A stretch of 64,000 nucleotides of DNA, taken from positions 930,001 to 994,000 of the forward strand of contig NZ_JADWYR010000001.1 of NCBI RefSeq assembly GCF_015831355.1, written 5' to 3'. Within the stretch, counting starts at the first letter, position 1. Every line of letters starts with the position of its first letter. The notes below the pieces were generated by a model. The model was not told where the DNA came from and searched no databases. It was given only the letters and a program-made list of their open reading frames with translations. Shown here one piece after another: positions 33,013 through 42,658 of the stretch. A program made the position numbers and the translations under genes. The stretch is from Panacibacter microcysteis (GTDB lineage: Bacteria; Bacteroidota; Bacteroidia; Chitinophagales; Chitinophagaceae).

Positions 33013-35640
33013 TTAAGCGTTATAAGGGGTTTTCCGGCCATTGATGTTTAAAAAACGAATATCGATTGTGCCCGAGACAACATTCACCAACACTTTGCCG
33101 GCTTTATAGGTAACGTTTCCAAAACCAGTTGCGGCAGAAAGGAAGGCGGTAAAATTACCCACTTTCGAATCGATGTAAAGTGTTTGTTCTACTGCATCGT
33201 AGCGCAAACCGGTAAGTGCCTGCAGGTAACCATAACTGGACAGCGCCCTGGCATACCAATGCCCACACTCATACTCATTAAACGGATTGCGCACGGTGCC
33301 ATCGTAGCGGTTTCGGCTGGCCCTTAATATCTCCAGGCCTTCTGTTACACTGCCCATAAGCATAAGGTGAGAGGCCGCCTGGTGTTCAATGCCTGTCCAT
33401 ACTTCATCGCTGTAAACAAACGGCAAAGAAAGTTTGCCGCCTTTTGGCCATGAACACAATAGCAGGCCGCCTTCTTCTCCCAGTGCAAACGCCGGCCGTT
33501 GCGGGTTGGCATGATCGCTGAGGTTTTCTTTGAGGTTGTATTTGTGTACAGCCTTTAGGTGGCTCTTTATTTTAGCACTATCAACCGGGTCATTTAAAAA
33601 ACACATGCGTGCTACCCACGCACCCAATATACCGTCTGACAAGCAGCCCGTACCATACTGGTATTTTGGACCTTCCTTTTTCAGCAGTTCCTGCGCTTCT
33701 TTGGAATATTCGCCACCGAAAGATTTTGCAGTAGCAGGGTTTTCGGCCTGCAAACCTGTGTACTGGATTTTTTGAATAAAATACTCACCATCGTACAATG
33801 CAGTTTCAAGAAAAGATTTTCCTTTGGCCGCAAGCGCTTTGTATGCTGATGCGTCCCGGCCAAGATAATCCGACATAGCAATGAATGCTTCCAGCGCGCC
33901 CAGATAAAAGCTGCAATGCATACCATCCGGGCCCCAGAACTCTATATCATAGGTATTGTGGTGCGGTTCTTCAATAATACCTTTCCCTTTCGGATCCCAG
34001 GTACGGATGCAGTAATCCATACTCTTTTTAACCATGGGATATATTTTCTTCAACCATTCGTTGTCTCCGCTGATGCGCCATTCCCTGTACACTTTCATAA
34101 TGCCGCCAAGTTGCCCATCGGCAGCAGCATGAAAATCATGTGATGCAGGCTGTATGGGCAACACAGCCCTGAAATTCTGGTGGCCCTGCGCATCCTGGCT
34201 TTCGCAAAACTCTGTGGCACGAAGACTTCTCTCCAATGCGGGAAAAAGATGTGCAGTTGCCTGTGCATAATTCCATACATGTGTACACGAACCATGGCAG
34301 CAGCCAAAACTATCGCCACACCCTTCCCAGTTCCAGAGCCGGCCATCATACTGCCGCATAACAGTGGGCGATTTAAGAATAGTAAGGTTTGCTGCTACAG
34401 CTTCCAATACTTCGGGTGGAAGTGTGCTATTGAAGAAAGCATTTTTGAATAAAACAGATCTGCCGCGCAATGCATCGTAATGTTCTTTCCAGTATGCGCA
34501 TACATCCCGGATATTTTTAAACCTGCTGCTGTACCAGGGCTTATAATATTTTGCATCAAAATCTTTATCGTATTTATCCAGCCCGATATCTGCCGGCGAA
34601 TTGCAGCACCCTGCAGCGGCATCGCATGGCTCCTTTTTTTTGCCCGGCGTACCAAATGTCAATAGTGAGTCGGGCGTATACCAGGCAAACATTACTTTAA
34701 TGGTTTTCTTTTCACCCTGCGCCAAAGAAAATGGTACGTATAAAGATGCACCGGGCGCATCTTTTTCAACAGGCGACACAGATGGTGTTTCAGCATTTTT
34801 TACAGCATTCCATGCCATGGTCAGCGGATCCCACCAGCCACCCCGAAACCAGCAGTGATTGATTACTGTTGCATCATCATTGGTGAATATGGCGAAATCG
34901 GTTTTTAGCGTTTTGTCTTTACCAGTTTCGCCGGTGAGGATAAAACCATTTTGCAAAGCACTGATAGAATTATTGCTTTGTTCTTCGCGCAAAAAATTGG
35001 CGGCATTGAAAGAAAACACCGCATCCAGCTTTGCCGCGCCGGTATTCTGGAACGTATATTCCATACCACCAACCTGCATACCGGAATTGTCTTCATCACC
35101 CGGAATAAAAGGGCTCCAGCCGGTCACCGAGACCTGTAAAGGCAGATCATCATCCAGGAGATCGAGTGTTGCAAAAGGAAACCTTGGTAAGAATGTCGCG
35201 TGGCGAAACCTTGGCAGACCGGTAGTGGCGCCTGTTGCGCCGTTTCCTGCATCTTTCTGCCCGAATTTTTTCCAGCCGGGCACAGGCCCTTCCAATACTT
35301 TGGCACCATTGGAAAGTTGCTTTACTGCTATTGCAGCAAATAAGGGGGGCGTATTAAACACATCCGGTGCATTTTTTACAGACATATGTGAAATAGCACC
35401 TGTGCCTTCCATACAAAACATGCCCGCACCCAAACCGCCAATGGGAAATGCTACCCGGTTTAAATGTTCGCCGGTGTAGGCAGCATTGTATGCACGGCTT
35501 ACTTTACCGGTTTTTATACCCGATGTTTTATCATTTGCCGGCAGGGTGGCTGCGCCTGTAACCCCCGGCACAATGGCTGTACCGATTGAACCGATGCCGA
35601 CATGCTTCAGGAAAGAGCGGCGGTTTGAATTTTTACTCAT
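33013..35640 (-). CDS. GH116-like glycoside hydrolase with Tat signal
   Basis: 875 residues. The start NRRSFLKHVGIGSIG is a twin-arginine signal, so the enzyme should be folded before export. The amino-terminal half (LNRVAFPIGGLGAGMFCMEGTGAISHMSVKN) matches the beta-sandwich of non-lysosomal glucosylceramidase (GBA2-like) proteins. The C-terminal (alpha/alpha)6-barrel has WNWEGCGDSFGCCHGSCTHVWNYAQ and EPHHNTYDIEFWGPDGMHCSFYLGALEA, near the expected acidic catalytic residues. The family includes beta-glucosidases and glucosylceramidases; the exact sugar here is open. It is divergent from a GntR-type regulator, which may control it. Confidence 0.8.
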   Translation of the reverse strand: MSKNSNRRSFLKHVGIGSIGTAIVPGVTGAATLPANDKTSGIKTGKVSRAYNAAYTGEHLNRVAFPIGGLGAGMFCMEGTGAISHMSVKNAPDVFNTPPLFAAIAVKQLSNGAKVLEGPVPGWKKFGQKDAGNGATGATTGLPRFRHATFLPRFPFATLDLLDDDLPLQVSVTGWSPFIPGDEDNSGMQVGGMEYTFQNTGAAKLDAVFSFNAANFLREEQSNNSISALQNGFILTGETGKDKTLKTDFAIFTNDDATVINHCWFRGGWWDPLTMAWNAVKNAETPSVSPVEKDAPGASLYVPFSLAQGEKKTIKVMFAWYTPDSLLTFGTPGKKKEPCDAAAGCCNSPADIGLDKYDKDFDAKYYKPWYSSRFKNIRDVCAYWKEHYDALRGRSVLFKNAFFNSTLPPEVLEAVAANLTILKSPTVMRQYDGRLWNWEGCGDSFGCCHGSCTHVWNYAQATAHLFPALERSLRATEFCESQDAQGHQNFRAVLPIQPASHDFHAAADGQLGGIMKVYREWRISGDNEWLKKIYPMVKKSMDYCIRTWDPKGKGIIEEPHHNTYDIEFWGPDGMHCSFYLGALEAFIAMSDYLGRDASAYKALAAKGKSFLETALYDGEYFIQKIQYTGLQAENPATAKSFGGEYSKEAQELLKKEGPKYQYGTGCLSDGILGAWVARMCFLNDPVDSAKIKSHLKAVHKYNLKENLSDHANPQRPAFALGEEGGLLLCSWPKGGKLSLPFVYSDEVWTGIEHQAASHLMLMGSVTEGLEILRASRNRYDGTVRNPFNEYECGHWYARALSSYGYLQALTGLRYDAVEQTLYIDSKVGNFTAFLSAATGFGNVTYKAGKVLVNVVSGTIDIRFLNINGRKTPYNA

Positions 35641-35971
35641 AGAGCAGGCTGTTATAAGTGCATGTATTGCATTTCTAAGTTAGTCAGAAAATAACTACAA
35701 ACATGTTTCAGCATTTATGATGATGATGTGCGCGTTTGTGCTGGTCAAATATATTTTTCCTGGTGAGTATACTATGCTGGTATATGCTGTGTTGTTGACA
35801 AAATAGTACGTATGCAACAAAAAATCATATCAAAATTGAGATGCCAATATAATATCAGAATGCGCTAATTAGTGTGTGCGAATACACGATATACAATGGT
35901 ATTTTGCATTGAGATTGCCAGTACCAGAAATTTATTCATGCTGACGGCATGTATATAAAACAAGCAAAGCC
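35641..35971. other. 331-bp divergent promoter region
   Basis: This AT-rich stretch separates the GH116-like and GntR genes. It contains the palindrome AGTATACT next to two TATGCTG boxes, and two copies of TTGAGAT(T)GCCA (35836-35846 and 35909-35920). No small gene is seen. Confidence 0.55.
35766..35789. promoter_or_regulatory. Candidate operator between GH116-like and GntR genes
   Basis: AGTATACT (35766-35773) overlaps the first of two TATGCTG boxes (35773-35779 and 35783-35789) spaced 10 bp apart, one helical turn. This would suit a dimeric regulator, but the assignment is inference. Confidence 0.25.
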
Positions 35972-36991
35972 ATGCAACAAATTTTTGATATCGATTGTGC
36001 CAGAAAAGTCCCCAAGTACCTGCAAATTATTAACTCAGTAAATAATTCGATAAAGCTGGGAAAGCTGAAAAAGGGCGATAAAATTTTATCGATCAATGAG
36101 CTAAGCAACGAGTTCTTCCTTTCGAGAGATACAGTGCAGAAGGCTTATGACGCACTGGAAGAAAAAGGTATAATATTACCTATACGTGGAAAAGGGTTTT
36201 ATATCAACAGGACAGATGTGACCAACCAGTACAGGATACTGCTGGTGTTTAACAAAATCAGCAATTATAAAAAGCAAATTTATAATGCATTTGTTTCTGC
36301 GCTGGGCAGTAATGCCATTATTGATCTTAAAATTTTCCACTGCAATACGAAGATCTTTAAAGAGCTGATTGAGGAAAACCTGGGTGAATATGATTACTAT
36401 GTAATAATGCCACATTTTTATGAGCAGGAGGCGGACGCATATAAGACCATCGCCATGATTCCAAAAGACCAGTTGCTGGTGCTGGATAAAGACTTGTGTG
36501 CATCAAGAGAAAAGTACATGGCGGTGTTCCAGGATTTTCAACACGATATTGAAGATGCACTGGAAAGCGGGCTCGACCTCTTTAGCAAGTATAGAAAATT
36601 ATACCTTGTTTATCCTAAAACAGTTCCTTACCCTTATGAAATTGTAGTAGGGTTCAGAACATTTTGTATGCAATATAATTTTGCGTACAAAATTATACAC
36701 GAGGTAACTGAACATACGCCCATTGAAAAAGGTGAAGCATTTGTAGTAATAGAAGAAACAGATCTTGTAAATGCCATTAAGATATGTAAAACGCAGGGTT
36801 TTGAAACAGGGCGTGATGTTGGGCTGGTATCTTATAATGAAACGCCCTTAAAGGCTATACTTGCAGATGGCATAACAGTGATTTCTACTGATCATGCAAA
36901 AATGGGTGAAACTGCTGCGAGGTTAATTTTGAACCGCAGCATCAACAAAATCAAAAATCCTTTTCACCTCATCAGGCGTAATTCGTTGTAA
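35972..36991 (+). CDS. GntR-type regulator with periplasmic-binding-like sensor domain
   Basis: 339 residues. A winged-helix GntR domain (about 10-78; INELSNEFFLSRDTVQKAYDALEEKGIILPIRGKGFYI) is fused to a LacI-like ligand-binding domain (about 85-330; YRILLVFNKISNYKKQIYNAFVSALG, and at the end GLVSYNETPLKAILADGITVISTDHAKMGETAARLIL). This combination is common in Bacteroidota for sugar-responsive control. It reads away from the GH116-like gene, so a product of that enzyme is a reasonable candidate ligand. The ATG is well placed and no alternative is needed. Confidence 0.85.
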   Translation: MQQIFDIDCARKVPKYLQIINSVNNSIKLGKLKKGDKILSINELSNEFFLSRDTVQKAYDALEEKGIILPIRGKGFYINRTDVTNQYRILLVFNKISNYKKQIYNAFVSALGSNAIIDLKIFHCNTKIFKELIEENLGEYDYYVIMPHFYEQEADAYKTIAMIPKDQLLVLDKDLCASREKYMAVFQDFQHDIEDALESGLDLFSKYRKLYLVYPKTVPYPYEIVVGFRTFCMQYNFAYKIIHEVTEHTPIEKGEAFVVIEETDLVNAIKICKTQGFETGRDVGLVSYNETPLKAILADGITVISTDHAKMGETAARLILNRSINKIKNPFHLIRRNSL

Positions 36992-37060
36992 AGCAGTTGA
37001 AGTTCGAACCCTGGCGTGTACCCTTAAAACGGAACGCTACAGTTGCCATGTAAATGGAAC

Positions 37061-37108
37061 GCTGAACCGAGCGTGGCAACAGGCGATGCCATGAAATACC
37101 ACTGCCGG
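37061..37108 (+). repeat. Family-1 intergenic repeat, copy 11 (forward, degenerate core)
   Basis: The core GCTGAACCGAGCGTGGCAAC is worn, but AGGCGATGCCATGAAATACC and ACTGCCGG are excellent. Two ATTAACGGGTAA copies (37119 and 37135) follow. Confidence 0.55.
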
Positions 37109-37166
37109 TTACCCAGCTATTAACGGGTAAAATAATTAACGGGTAATAGCACAACGCGAAAGCTTA

Positions 37167-40100
37167 TTATTCTTCTGTGTCTGCCTCTTCCGTGGTCTCG
37201 GCTATCGTATCTGATTCCTTTGCCCGGCGCAACTTTACCTGTGGATTTTCCTGCGTACCAACTACCGTGAACGGAATACCGAAAATGCCAAAAGGCGGCA
37301 GGCCAAGGCGACCGGTAAGATTGAGTTGGCCATTGAAACTTACCTGCCCTTCGAACCGCGGACGGAAACCGAACACTTTCATTCTTGTGCGTTGCAACGT
37401 GATGATGTTATTATTGATGGTAGTTTTGATCTGCACTTTTTTGAGGTTGGGATTATTGACACTGTCCCGGCCTGTTGCCTTACTTACCGCACTGAAAAGC
37501 CTGAGGCCATTGACTTTTACATTTTCCAGCGATAGAACACCACTGCCCTTAAGTGAAGGATAAATGGGTTTCATATCAGCATTTAGTTTGCCACTTAATG
37601 TATAATCAAGAGAAATAATGCCCTGCGTATTTGCAGCGGATGAAGCAAGATCGCGAAAGAGTTTTACTTCTTTGTACGCACGTTTTACATCGAAGCTATC
37701 TGCCTTAATATGATAATTGAAGCCCGCTTTGCGTGGTGTAATACTTTCGTAAGCAGCATTCATTTCGACTGATGTGCCGATGATATTGAACGTGGTTTTA
37801 TTGAGCGTGAGTGTGCCCTGATGAAGTGATACACCACCTTTGAAATTATTGATCGAAAGGCTGTCGTAACTGATCTGCCGGGCATTTGCATTGACTGTAA
37901 TGTCCAGCTCTTTGGGAATCATTACAACGCCTGTGCTGTCGGTTGCCGGTGCAGTTGAATCTTTACCTGCAGGCGCAGCATAGGCCATAAATTCATTTAC
38001 CAGGAAGTGATCTGTGAACAGACTGAAATTGCCTGTAAGCGGGGCATTGTTTTGCAATGCGTAATTGATATAGTTTGAGAGGTAGCCGTTTAACTCCACA
38101 TTGGTGCTGCCATAATTTGCGTTGAACTGGTCGAACAATATTTTATCCTGGTTAAAATGAAACCTGCCGTTATTGATGATAAAAGGTTGGGGAAAATAAT
38201 CTGATTGCAGGCGAATGTCTTTTACTGCCGCCGTGCCGGTATTGTGCAGTTTATTGTAACGGCCATTTGCTGCATCACTTTGTAAACCCTGTAATACGAA
38301 ATCTGTTGTCAGTAGCCCTGTTACCGCCAGGCCATCCTGTGCAAATACACGGTAGATCTTTCCAACATCAAGCGTGCCTTTTGACGCAATGTTGTAACGG
38401 AGATCATCAAGGTTACTGAGATCGGCTTTTAATGTGAAAGGCTGGCCTTCGAACAGGAACGCGACAGGCTGAATGGTAAATTGCATATCGGCCAGTGTGC
38501 CTGCTCTATTCACAGCATCTGCCACTACGTTTATTTGCTCAATAGCATTTGGATAATACTTTGTTTTGAGCAACCCATCCTGCAGTTTAATACTTGCGCT
38601 GGTAACAGGAAAAGATTTTTTGGACGGATCGTATATACCTTTTGATACGATGTCTGCATACAGATTGCCGCGGAGATCCATACTGTCAAGCGGGTAGTAT
38701 TGACGGACGTTCTGTAAATGCAGGAGTGCTTTCAGATCGGTATCGATATGTGTAAGACTATTGAGTTTAAAATACCCTTTTACATAATCACTAAGCATGG
38801 CAGCATTGAGCTGTTCCAGCGAGAGATTAATATGATGGTAGTCTTCATCGCTGCAATTTGCATTGAGGCTGAAACTGATGTTTTTGATTGCTTCGGGTAG
38901 CGCAGCATGTTTAAAGTAGCCATCCTTTAATGATGATTGTAATGTGAAAGAAGGTATGCCGGTGATAACCGTTTGCTGTTTTCTTACACCCGCTTGTATG
39001 GTTTTTGACTGGTAGCTGCCATCTGCAGTAAAGCTGAGATTGTATGTTCCTTTTATATCGAACGGTTGCAGGCCAAAAGCTTTGTCCAGTTTTTCCAGGT
39101 CGAGTGCTGCATTTATTTTGGCGTGTACAGTAGGCTTATAAAGGTTGTTGAGTTTTATAACAGCACTCAGATAGTCTTTATCAATATTGAAAAAAATGGA
39201 ATCTATATTAACGTAAAGGCTGTCGGGGTTTAAAGATGGAAGTTTCGAATCAAAATTGAGGAACAGGTTGCTTACAGGAGAAGCTACATTTTGATGGCTG
39301 ATAAAACCATCCCTGATGGTCATTTTAAAACCCAGGCCGGGCATGATGTTTTGTTCAGCTATATATTGGCCGGTGAGGTATGCTTCGATGTTTGTTTGTC
39401 CATCAGCTTTTGTCTGATCGAGCCAACCCATGTATGCAGGTGGCAATGCGGAAAATACATCGTGCAGGTTACCTTTCCTAGAATGCAGTTCAAAGTTCAT
39501 GTTGTAGCCCTGCTGCAGGAATTCAAATTTTCCTATAAAATCTACGGGCAGTGCATTGAGCAGGAGGTCGTTTTTGGTAAACTCAAAAGCCAGTGAGTTG
39601 GTATTGATCTTTGTAACCAGATCTGCCCTGAGAGATTTTGAATTGATGTAATGACCAAAATTGTAATCGAAGTCAAATACTTTTATTTCAAGCTTCGATG
39701 AAAGGTCGAATATTGCCTTACTTAAATCTCCTTTGCCTACATAGTTAAGATCTTGCGCGGTGATAAGCATGGGTATGGAGAGATCATCATAGGCAAGGTT
39801 ACTGTTATCAACCTGTATGCGCTCAATCTTTAAAGAAGTACCGGAGCTATCTGCAGCGGTATTGGCAGCACTATCTGTTTTGTAAATGTTGTAGTTGGCT
39901 GCGCCATGCTCGTCAACTTTGATAAAGATATTTGCCTGGGTAAGATAGATCTCGTCTATACTTATTTTATCTGAAAACAAGGTGGAGAGATCGATGCCGA
40001 AAGCCAGTTCCCGGGATTTTAACAACGTGTCTTTTGCATAAGGCGCGGAGCCCATTAATGATACATCGTGCAGGGTGAGTGTTAATGAAGGAAAATGGTT

Positions 40101-40277
40101 AAAGAATGAAAGCCGTGCTTTAGAAAAATTCAGCTCTGTTGTAATGGCATTATTGGTCCATTGCTTTATTTTATCTGCCACAAAACCGGGAAACAGTAAA
40201 GGCAATAAAAACAACAGCAACAATATTCCGGCAATAGTAATACCGGTTATTCTGAAGGCTTTCTTTACAATTTTCAT
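37167..40277 (-). CDS. AsmA-like family protein
   Basis: 1,036 residues with one amino-terminal membrane helix (about 10-31) and a long beta-rich periplasmic part. The opening (FPGFVADKIKQWTNNAITTELNFSKARLSFFNHFPSLTLTLHDVSLMG) is the AsmA amino-terminal pattern, and the C-terminal region (SGVLSLENVKVNGL to ARMKVFGFRPRFEGQVSFNGQLNLTGRLGLPPFG) is the AsmA_2 repeat. AsmA-like proteins are thought to form periplasm-spanning grooves that move phospholipid to the outer membrane. It starts 24 bp after a small membrane-protein gene, suggesting one transcript. No hairpin terminator follows. Confidence 0.85.
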   Translation of the reverse strand: MKIVKKAFRITGITIAGILLLLFLLPLLFPGFVADKIKQWTNNAITTELNFSKARLSFFNHFPSLTLTLHDVSLMGSAPYAKDTLLKSRELAFGIDLSTLFSDKISIDEIYLTQANIFIKVDEHGAANYNIYKTDSAANTAADSSGTSLKIERIQVDNSNLAYDDLSIPMLITAQDLNYVGKGDLSKAIFDLSSKLEIKVFDFDYNFGHYINSKSLRADLVTKINTNSLAFEFTKNDLLLNALPVDFIGKFEFLQQGYNMNFELHSRKGNLHDVFSALPPAYMGWLDQTKADGQTNIEAYLTGQYIAEQNIMPGLGFKMTIRDGFISHQNVASPVSNLFLNFDSKLPSLNPDSLYVNIDSIFFNIDKDYLSAVIKLNNLYKPTVHAKINAALDLEKLDKAFGLQPFDIKGTYNLSFTADGSYQSKTIQAGVRKQQTVITGIPSFTLQSSLKDGYFKHAALPEAIKNISFSLNANCSDEDYHHINLSLEQLNAAMLSDYVKGYFKLNSLTHIDTDLKALLHLQNVRQYYPLDSMDLRGNLYADIVSKGIYDPSKKSFPVTSASIKLQDGLLKTKYYPNAIEQINVVADAVNRAGTLADMQFTIQPVAFLFEGQPFTLKADLSNLDDLRYNIASKGTLDVGKIYRVFAQDGLAVTGLLTTDFVLQGLQSDAANGRYNKLHNTGTAAVKDIRLQSDYFPQPFIINNGRFHFNQDKILFDQFNANYGSTNVELNGYLSNYINYALQNNAPLTGNFSLFTDHFLVNEFMAYAAPAGKDSTAPATDSTGVVMIPKELDITVNANARQISYDSLSINNFKGGVSLHQGTLTLNKTTFNIIGTSVEMNAAYESITPRKAGFNYHIKADSFDVKRAYKEVKLFRDLASSAANTQGIISLDYTLSGKLNADMKPIYPSLKGSGVLSLENVKVNGLRLFSAVSKATGRDSVNNPNLKKVQIKTTINNNIITLQRTRMKVFGFRPRFEGQVSFNGQLNLTGRLGLPPFGIFGIPFTVVGTQENPQVKLRRAKESDTIAETTEEADTEE

Positions 40278-40301
40278 GTACTACATTATGCTTAATCCAA
40301 A

Positions 40302-40733
40302 CTATTTTCTCTGAGAATCTTTCCAGCGTTGTACTTCTTTTGCATTGCCAAGTGCATAAATAAGCAGTGTAATGGCAATCACCTTTGCAATAACGCCCTG
40401 GATAATTGTAGCGGGTTGCATTATGGCCGATGCAGTAAGAAGCAATATGTAAAAAATTAATGCGGCAAGAATAGACCAATATGGTTTATAGCTTGTCCAC
40501 CAGGCAAAAAAGGCAAACACAAATGCAACTGCCAGTGTACTGGCAATGGTAATGGTTCTTACCGGCTCTTGCATATCGCCAGGCATAAACAAAGGCAGTA
40601 ACTGCAAACCGGCTATAAGAAAGAGAATGATCTTTGCATTTCTTACCGGTTTATCATAGCCTTCCATTGAGTTGGGGTCGTAATCATCCTGCAGTTGTTC
40701 TGTTGGTTGTTCGGGGTTTTGATTGGGTTCCAT
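40302..40733 (-). CDS. Small membrane protein of unknown function
   Basis: 143 residues. An acidic, Gln/Pro-rich amino-terminal tail (about 1-35) is followed by four hydrophobic helices, starting at IILFLIAGLQLLPLF and ending at VIAKVIAITLLIYAL, and a short basic tail. The longest frame extends 43 codons upstream into unlikely sequence; I chose the ATG at 40733, which begins the polar tail. I recognise no family. The AsmA-like gene begins 24 bp after its stop, so a shared role in the envelope is possible. Confidence 0.65.
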   Translation of the reverse strand: MEPNQNPEQPTEQLQDDYDPNSMEGYDKPVRNAKIILFLIAGLQLLPLFMPGDMQEPVRTITIASTLAVAFVFAFFAWWTSYKPYWSILAALIFYILLLTASAIMQPATIIQGVIAKVIAITLLIYALGNAKEVQRWKDSQRK

Positions 40734-40874
40734 GTTCGTTTTTGTTTCAAATAAAATTAGGGCAATTACACTATCATCATTTTTAAATAAACATAAAAAA
40801 GCAACAGCCGTTAAACTGTTGCCTGAAGATTTGGATGCTGATTGTAACCGGGCGTGATGCACAATGTGTTGTTA

Positions 40875-40929
40875 GTACAAGAGTGCGACGCAAGCGGTGA
40901 TGCCATGAAATACCAATGCCGGGCTCATT
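40875..40929 (+). repeat. Family-1 intergenic repeat, copy 12 (forward)
   Basis: GTACAAGAGTGCGACGCAAG (40875-40894) differs from the core by its last base. GCGGTGATGCCATGAAATAC and CAATGCCGGGCTCATT follow, ending 9 bp before the pheS stop codon. Confidence 0.78.
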
Positions 40930-40937
40930 ACTGCCTT

Positions 40938-41969
40938 TTATACTGCACTGGTAAACTGCTTTAAAAAACGTACGTCGTTCTGGGAATATAAACGCAGATC
41001 ATTTACCCGGTACTTCAACTGGCAAATGCGTTCTACGCCCATACCAAAAGCAAAGCCGGTATATTTATTAGCATCAATATTAAAGTTTTCGAGCACTTTA
41101 GGATGCACCATGCCACTGCCCAATATTTCTACCCAACCGGTATGTTTGCATACATTGCAACCATCGCCGCCACAAATCAAACAGCTGATGTCCATTTCTG
41201 CACTTGGCTCGGTAAAAGGAAAATACGAAGGGCGAAAACGCACTTTTACATCTTTGCCAAACATCTCCTGCACAAAGAAATACAGGGTTTGTTTTAAATC
41301 TGCAAAGCTTACATTTTCGTCTATATACAAACCTTCTACCTGGTGAAAGAAACAATGTGCCCTTGCGCTGATTGTTTCGTTGCGATATACGCGGCCCGGG
41401 CAGATAACACGTATTGGTGGTTTTTGTTTTTCCATTACCCGTGCCTGCACGCTGCTTGTATGTGTACGCAACAGCCACGCAGGGTTTTGGTTGATATAAA
41501 ATGTATCCTGCATATCCCGTGCAGGGTGGTCTTCGGGCAGGTTCATGGCGCCAAAGTTGTGCCAGTCATCTTCAATTTCGGGGCCTTCTGCCACTGCAAA
41601 ACCAAGCCGTTTAAAAATAGAAACGATCTCGTTGCGCACAATGGTTAGCGGGTGTCTTGTACCTACGGGAAACGAATCGCCGGGTAATGACCAGTCGATC
41701 TCTTTTGCTGCGGTCTGTGCACCACCTGTTGTTGACAGTTTGAGGGCTTCGTATTTCTCTTCTGTAAAAAGCTTGAAATCATTCAGCAGCTGGCCAAACT
41801 GTTTTTTCTGATCGTTGGGCACATTTTTCATTTCACCCATTATAGCTTTTACAATGCCTTTTGTGCCGAGATATTTTATGCGAAATGCTTCAGTAGCTTC
41901 TGCATCTGCAGCTTCGTAAACGGTTATTTCTTTTTTATAATTTTCGATCTGTTGCAACAATGCTTCCAT
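40938..41969 (-). CDS. pheS: Phenylalanyl-tRNA synthetase alpha subunit
   Basis: 343 residues, the catalytic subunit of the alpha2-beta2 enzyme that charges tRNA-Phe. An amino-terminal coiled-coil (about 1-90) precedes the class II core with LLRTHTSSVQARVM, GRVYRNETISARAHCFFHQVEG (motif 2), FRPSYFPFTEPSAEMDISC and GFAFGMGVERICQLKY (motif 3). A Cys set, CLICGGDGCNVCKHTGW, is present as in many bacterial PheS. Full length. pheT is not adjacent, as is common in this phylum. Confidence 0.96.
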   Translation of the reverse strand: MEALLQQIENYKKEITVYEAADAEATEAFRIKYLGTKGIVKAIMGEMKNVPNDQKKQFGQLLNDFKLFTEEKYEALKLSTTGGAQTAAKEIDWSLPGDSFPVGTRHPLTIVRNEIVSIFKRLGFAVAEGPEIEDDWHNFGAMNLPEDHPARDMQDTFYINQNPAWLLRTHTSSVQARVMEKQKPPIRVICPGRVYRNETISARAHCFFHQVEGLYIDENVSFADLKQTLYFFVQEMFGKDVKVRFRPSYFPFTEPSAEMDISCLICGGDGCNVCKHTGWVEILGSGMVHPKVLENFNIDANKYTGFAFGMGVERICQLKYRVNDLRLYSQNDVRFLKQFTSAV

Positions 41970-42032
41970 GGTGCGAAGATAAAGAAGAGTTTGAAGTTTG
42001 TAACCCGGTAGTTTAAGAAGGAAAGTTTGTGT

Positions 42033-42082
42033 ACGTGGCTGCAGTGCTGCTATTAAGCTTTGGTTGTGTCACTCACTTGTAC
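42033..42082 (-). repeat. Family-1 intergenic repeat, copy 13 (reverse)
   Basis: A perfect core GTTGTGTCACTCACTTGTAC lies at 42063-42082. The left flank GGCTGCAGTGCTGCTATTAA matches copies 18 and 20 more than the CATGG type. Confidence 0.78.
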
Positions 42083-42187
42083 GGCTGGAATATGCATCAG
42101 CATTCCCGGCCCGAGCACCTTACGGATAAACATAACTTTTCCGGGTGCAGCAGCAAGTAACAGCATAATGATTTACAGAATACGGCA

Positions 42188-42658
42188 TCATACGTTTGTT
42201 GCCTGCTTTGTATAAACACCAGGGTTGTGTTTTTGCATAAAGCGCTCCGCTATTTCAGGTGTAAATCTTGTCCAGCCAAACTGCTCATACAAACCATGCG
42301 CATCTCTTGTACCAAGCAGCCATCTTCTCAGCGTTTGCAGCCCGGGGTGTGCGTGAATAACCTGCATTAACCATTTGCTTAGTCCTTTGCCGCGGTAAGC
42401 TTCCAGCACAAACACATCTGCCAGGTAAGCAAAGGTTGCTTTATCTGTAACCAGCCTTGCAAAACCAATCTGTGCCGCACCTTTGTATAAACCAAAGCAC
42501 AAAGAATTGGCAACAGACTTTTCAACAACGTCTTTTGTAATGCCCTGTGCCCAGTAAGATTCGTAAGCTATGTAATTGTACACTGTGTCAATATCCAGTT
42601 TCGACTGGTCTGTACTAATACAGTAATCATCTTTTGTTACTTCGTAATGCTCATTCAT
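42188..42658 (-). CDS. GNAT-family N-acetyltransferase
   Basis: A 156-residue acetyltransferase. FARLVTDKATFAYLADVFVLEAYRGKGLSKWLM contains the acetyl-CoA-binding Q/RxxGxG/A-type loop (YRGKGLS), and the C-terminus LLGTRDAHGLYEQFGWTRF is typical of the ElaA/YitI-like branch. The acceptor is unknown. Its start overlaps the end of the pseudouridine synthase gene by 8 bp, showing translational coupling. Confidence 0.85.
   Translation of the reverse strand: MNEHYEVTKDDYCISTDQSKLDIDTVYNYIAYESYWAQGITKDVVEKSVANSLCFGLYKGAAQIGFARLVTDKATFAYLADVFVLEAYRGKGLSKWLMQVIHAHPGLQTLRRWLLGTRDAHGLYEQFGWTRFTPEIAERFMQKHNPGVYTKQATNV

Noticed and set aside
37000-37025. A GTTCGAACCC stretch like a tRNA T-loop
   Set aside because: The flanks do not form the T-stem, and no acceptor stem or anticodon arm is found on either strand.
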